A DNA stretch of 36,191 nucleotides from Pseudomonadota bacterium (GTDB lineage: Bacteria; Pseudomonadota; Alphaproteobacteria; Reyranellales; Reyranellaceae). The stretch spans positions 1-36,191 of the forward strand of contig JAFEFF010000060.1 in NCBI GenBank assembly GCA_018240745.1. Reading direction: 5' to 3'. Shown here one piece after another: positions 33,772 to 36,191 of the stretch (positions within the stretch are counted from its first letter, which is position 1; every line of letters starts with the position of its first letter). The notes beneath the pieces were generated by a model, which made no database searches, was not told the DNA's origin, and worked only from the letters and a program-made list of their open reading frames with translations. The position numbers and the translations under genes are program-made.

Positions 33772-34448
33772 CCGGCTTCCTTAATCATCTCGCCGGTTTG
33801 GCCCTGGGCGCGAAACCCGCAGATGCGGCCCAGCCGTCCCTGCCATCCCGATTCGCAGTGCCGCCGTCTTCCCTCGCAGAGGCCAACAAAGAACCGGAGC
33901 CGGAGGCAAAGGAGCCGGAGGGCTTCCCGCTCCGGAGACGACTGGACGACGGCTCGTCGATCGTGCGCGAAGCGGCAACGATCCGCACCATGGTCTCCAT
34001 TGGCGGCCCAAGGAACGGCCATGATGCAGCAACTCCGCTCCGGAATGCGATAGATGGAGTCCAGCACCGGTCGGCCTCGACTCAGGTTCAAGGCGCGGGC
34101 GAGCCCAGCCTGGACGCCCGCCGCAAAGTGGAAGTCACCGTCGCCCGCGAAGTTCCAACGTCGCCGCACTCGCTCGCGGTGGCGCCGCCGATTGCGCCGG
34201 AAGCACCCGTCGAGGAATCGGCGCTTCGGGAGCGGGGACGGCTTGCACCGCTTTCGACCGCCGCCGTCGCAGCACGAGCCATGACGGTGGAGCGCCCGGA
34301 CCGTCCCGTTATTCAGGTGACGATCGACCGGGTCGATGTGCGCCCTGCAGCACCTTCGCCGAAGCCGCGCGTGGAAGCGCGGCGGGCTCGACCGCAGCCG
34401 GCGGTTTCACTAACCGATTATCTGGGCGGTCGGAGAGGGCGCGAATGA
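33768..34448 (+). CDS. Largely disordered eCIS-associated protein with a VxVTIDRVDVR tail
   Basis: 226 residues, mostly Pro, Ala, Glu and Arg and predicted to be unstructured. Only the two ends look conserved: an N-terminal TGFLNHLAGLALG helix and, at about 181-219, a VIQVTIDRVDVRP strand followed by a basic Pro-rich link and SLTDYL. A similar beta strand plus SL-x-x-YL tail is seen in small proteins of other eCIS operons; that comparison is from memory. The function is unknown. The start overlaps the previous stop (ATGA 33768-33771) and the stop overlaps the next start (ATGA 34445-34448), so it is an integral part of the operon. Confidence 0.75.
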   Translation: MTGFLNHLAGLALGAKPADAAQPSLPSRFAVPPSSLAEANKEPEPEAKEPEGFPLRRRLDDGSSIVREAATIRTMVSIGGPRNGHDAATPLRNAIDGVQHRSASTQVQGAGEPSLDARRKVEVTVAREVPTSPHSLAVAPPIAPEAPVEESALRERGRLAPLSTAAVAARAMTVERPDRPVIQVTIDRVDVRPAAPSPKPRVEARRARPQPAVSLTDYLGGRRGRE

Positions 34449-35794
34449 GCTCGCCGCTTGCCATCGGCGCGGTCAGCGCCGTCCTGCGAAACCTGCTGGA
34501 CGATGGTCTTGTGGAAGCAGGTGCGGCGCTCGGCAGTACGGTGCATGTCACCGCTGTTGCACCCGATACCATCAATCTCGAGAATGCCGACGATCCACCG
34601 CGCCTCAACCTGTTTCTCTATCGGGTGACGCCCAATCAGGGTTGGAGCAATGTTCAGCTGCCCTCTCGCAGCAGTGCGACCGGCGAACGACTGACCAATG
34701 CGCCGTTGGCGCTCGATTTGCACTATGTGCTGACGGCCTACGGAAAGGCCGATTTTCAGGCCGAGATCCTGCTCGGTTACGCCATGCATCTATTGCACGA
34801 GCGGCCTGTGCTCGACCGCAGCGCCGTGCGTCGTGCCCTCAGTCCAAGCCCGCTCGATATCAGCATGCTTCCGCCCGCCTTCCAGGCGCTGACGGCCTCC
34901 GACCTTGCCGACCAGGTCGAGCTGATCAAGATCACGCCTGCAGTGATCAGCACCGACGATATGTCGAGGCTGTGGTCGGCGATCCAGACGCATTATCGGC
35001 CCTCTTCGGCCTATCAGGTCTCCGTCGTCCTGATCGAAGGCACGAAGCCGGGCGTGTCGCCGCTACCGGTGTTGTCGCGCGGCAAGCGCGATCCGGTCAC
35101 GCATCGCGAACGCGGCGTCGTCGTGAATCCCGACATGTTGCCGCCTCTGCCGACACTTTTCTCGGCGGATACGGCGGCGCCGCAGACCGGTGCGCGGCTC
35201 GGCGATCAGGTCGTCATCAGTGGCGTGCGGCTCGCCGGCGCCGGCCACATGGTACGGCTCATGCATCGGCTGTTCAGCCAGCCAATCGAACTTGCCCCGT
35301 CCGCCGTCGATGCGAACGGGCTGTCGGTGACGATCGGCCTGCCCAATGACGTGGCGGCACAGGCAGCGTTTGCGGCCGGCCAACTGGCACTGACCGTCCG
35401 CTTCACGCCGACCGGCGAGACCGACCCGCGCGAGACCAACGCCATACCGCTCATCCTGGCGCCGTCACCCGTCATCGCGGCCGACGCGCTTCTCGGGCTG
35501 CCCGCTGCGACTGCGGTGCGTGGCGGCGTGCCCCCGCGCGTCGCTGTCACGATGATGTCGCGTCCGCAGGTACGTCCTGAGCAGACGGCCACACTGGTTC
35601 TCGACGCCATGCAGGCGGCTGCCTTGCCCCGCACGACGGCCACCGATCCCCTGGTGTTCGAGTTCCCCGACAGCCTGGCGGCGGGACCGCGCTGGGTGCG
35701 CCTGCGCGTCGATGGAGCCGACAGCATCCTTCTCGATCGCAGCGGCCCGTCGCCGATTTTTGACGTGACGCAGCGAATCACGGTGCCAGCATGA
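34445..35794 (+). CDS. DUF4255 / Pvc16-type protein, probable tail-terminator of the eCIS
   Basis: 449 residues. The N-terminal ~190 residues are a DUF4255 (Pvc16 N-terminal) domain, with the AIGAVSAVLRNLLDDGL start, PPRLNLFLYRVTPN and LALDLHYVLTAYG blocks, and the ILLGYAMHLLHERPVL segment. The C-terminal ~250 residues are beta-rich, probably Ig-like repeats. In PVC and Afp this family caps the tube and sheath end and sets particle closure. It is one of the two genes here (with the ATPase) that argue for an eCIS rather than a phage tail. The longer C-terminal part is unlike the compact Afp16. Confidence 0.92.
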   Translation: MSSPLAIGAVSAVLRNLLDDGLVEAGAALGSTVHVTAVAPDTINLENADDPPRLNLFLYRVTPNQGWSNVQLPSRSSATGERLTNAPLALDLHYVLTAYGKADFQAEILLGYAMHLLHERPVLDRSAVRRALSPSPLDISMLPPAFQALTASDLADQVELIKITPAVISTDDMSRLWSAIQTHYRPSSAYQVSVVLIEGTKPGVSPLPVLSRGKRDPVTHRERGVVVNPDMLPPLPTLFSADTAAPQTGARLGDQVVISGVRLAGAGHMVRLMHRLFSQPIELAPSAVDANGLSVTIGLPNDVAAQAAFAAGQLALTVRFTPTGETDPRETNAIPLILAPSPVIAADALLGLPAATAVRGGVPPRVAVTMMSRPQVRPEQTATLVLDAMQAAALPRTTATDPLVFEFPDSLAAGPRWVRLRVDGADSILLDRSGPSPIFDVTQRITVPA

Positions 35795-36191
35795 ACGCGC
35801 CAGCCCGGAAGCTGCAATCTCTGGCTGTCGAGGACTCGCCGAGCTGGACAGAACTCAACCGGCGATGGCTGGTCGCGGCCCTCGAGACGATGAGGCAGCG
35901 GATCGACTCGGCAGTGTCCGGGGAGGCTCGCGACAGCCAGTCCGAGATGATCGGCGCGGACGTGCAGGCCGACTTCTCGCCGGCGTTGCTCCATTGCGGA
36001 ACGGTCTTTGGCCTGTCGCCATTCGAGCTGGAACTGTTGCTGCTCGTCGCGGGCCTCGAGCTGGATCAGGGGCTTCGCGCGACGATCACGAAGCTCAACT
36101 CCGGCGCGTCGTCGCGCGCCAACTACGGACTGGCGTTCGGGATGCTGACGGCGCCGCATTGGGACGCTCTGTCACCGGATCGCCCGCTGCG
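35791..36191 (+). CDS. eCIS AAA+ ATPase, N-terminal part only (Pvc15/Afp15-type)
   Basis: The gene starts at ATG 35791, overlapping the previous stop (ATGA), and runs off the window with about 133 codons visible. The visible part is the helical domain that precedes the AAA+ core, with the typical FGLSPFELELLLLVAGLELD block and YGLAFGMLTAPHWDALSPDRPL. Walker motifs lie beyond the window. ATPases of this group are conserved in eCIS clusters; their role in assembly or cargo loading is not fully settled, and they are not ClpV-type sheath unfoldases. Confidence 0.85.
   Translation, partial: MNAPARKLQSLAVEDSPSWTELNRRWLVAALETMRQRIDSAVSGEARDSQSEMIGADVQADFSPALLHCGTVFGLSPFELELLLLVAGLELDQGLRATITKLNSGASSRANYGLAFGMLTAPHWDALSPDRPL

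Noticed and set aside
30953..36191. Prophage or R-type tailocin as the source of the second machine
   Set aside because: No lysis, tape-measure, capsid or packaging gene is visible, while DUF4255 and the eCIS-type ATPase are present. The final decision needs the sequence beyond the window.

Overview
This is a GC-rich, densely packed stretch of Gram-negative DNA, most likely from an alphaproteobacterium (Hyphomicrobiales or Rhodospirillales type). The evidence is an Agrobacterium-like type VI secretion system (T6SS): two different TssC proteins, TagJ beside TssE, no TssJ lipoprotein gene, and TssL carrying both a Thr-Ile-Ile-Arg-Pro motif near its N-terminus and an OmpA-like C-terminus. The species cannot be fixed from this sequence alone.

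Layout. (1) Bases 1-227 hold the 3' end of what looks like an IS1182-type transposase and its probable element end. (2) A glucosaminidase-type peptidoglycan hydrolase (228-1100, minus) diverges from the plus-strand T6SS arm tagH-tssK-tssL-tssM-tagF-pppA (1300-10491). (3) Facing it is a long minus-strand arm, tssB-tssC-tssC2-tagJ-tssE-tssF-tssG-methyltransferase-vgrG-DUF6931-PAAR (22839 down to 10504), many of whose genes are joined by stop/start overlaps. (4) tssA (plus) diverges from that arm and converges on a clpV-hcp pair (minus, 27473 down to 24262). (5) A membrane Ser/Thr kinase of the PpkA type, with a TolA-like stalk and a peptidoglycan-binding domain, diverges from clpV (27667-30045). 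(6) A small orphan gene and a 365-bp non-coding stretch lead to a second contractile machine (30953 to the window edge): phage-type sheath, tube, a four-cysteine baseplate/assembly protein, a disordered protein, a DUF4255 (Pvc16-type) cap protein and the start of the AAA+ ATPase of extracellular contractile injection systems (eCIS). This operon continues past the window.

How it works together. The T6SS set is essentially complete: membrane complex (TssL, TssM), baseplate (TssA, E, F, G, K), sheath (TssB plus two TssC), tube (Hcp), spike (VgrG, PAAR) and recycling ATPase (ClpV). Kinase, phosphatase (PppA) and FHA protein (TagH) form a threonine-phosphorylation switch, and TssL carries a plausible target threonine.

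The most unusual points are the back-to-back T6SS and eCIS, the kinase whose stalk looks long enough to read the cell wall, and a SAM methyltransferase translationally coupled to tssG.
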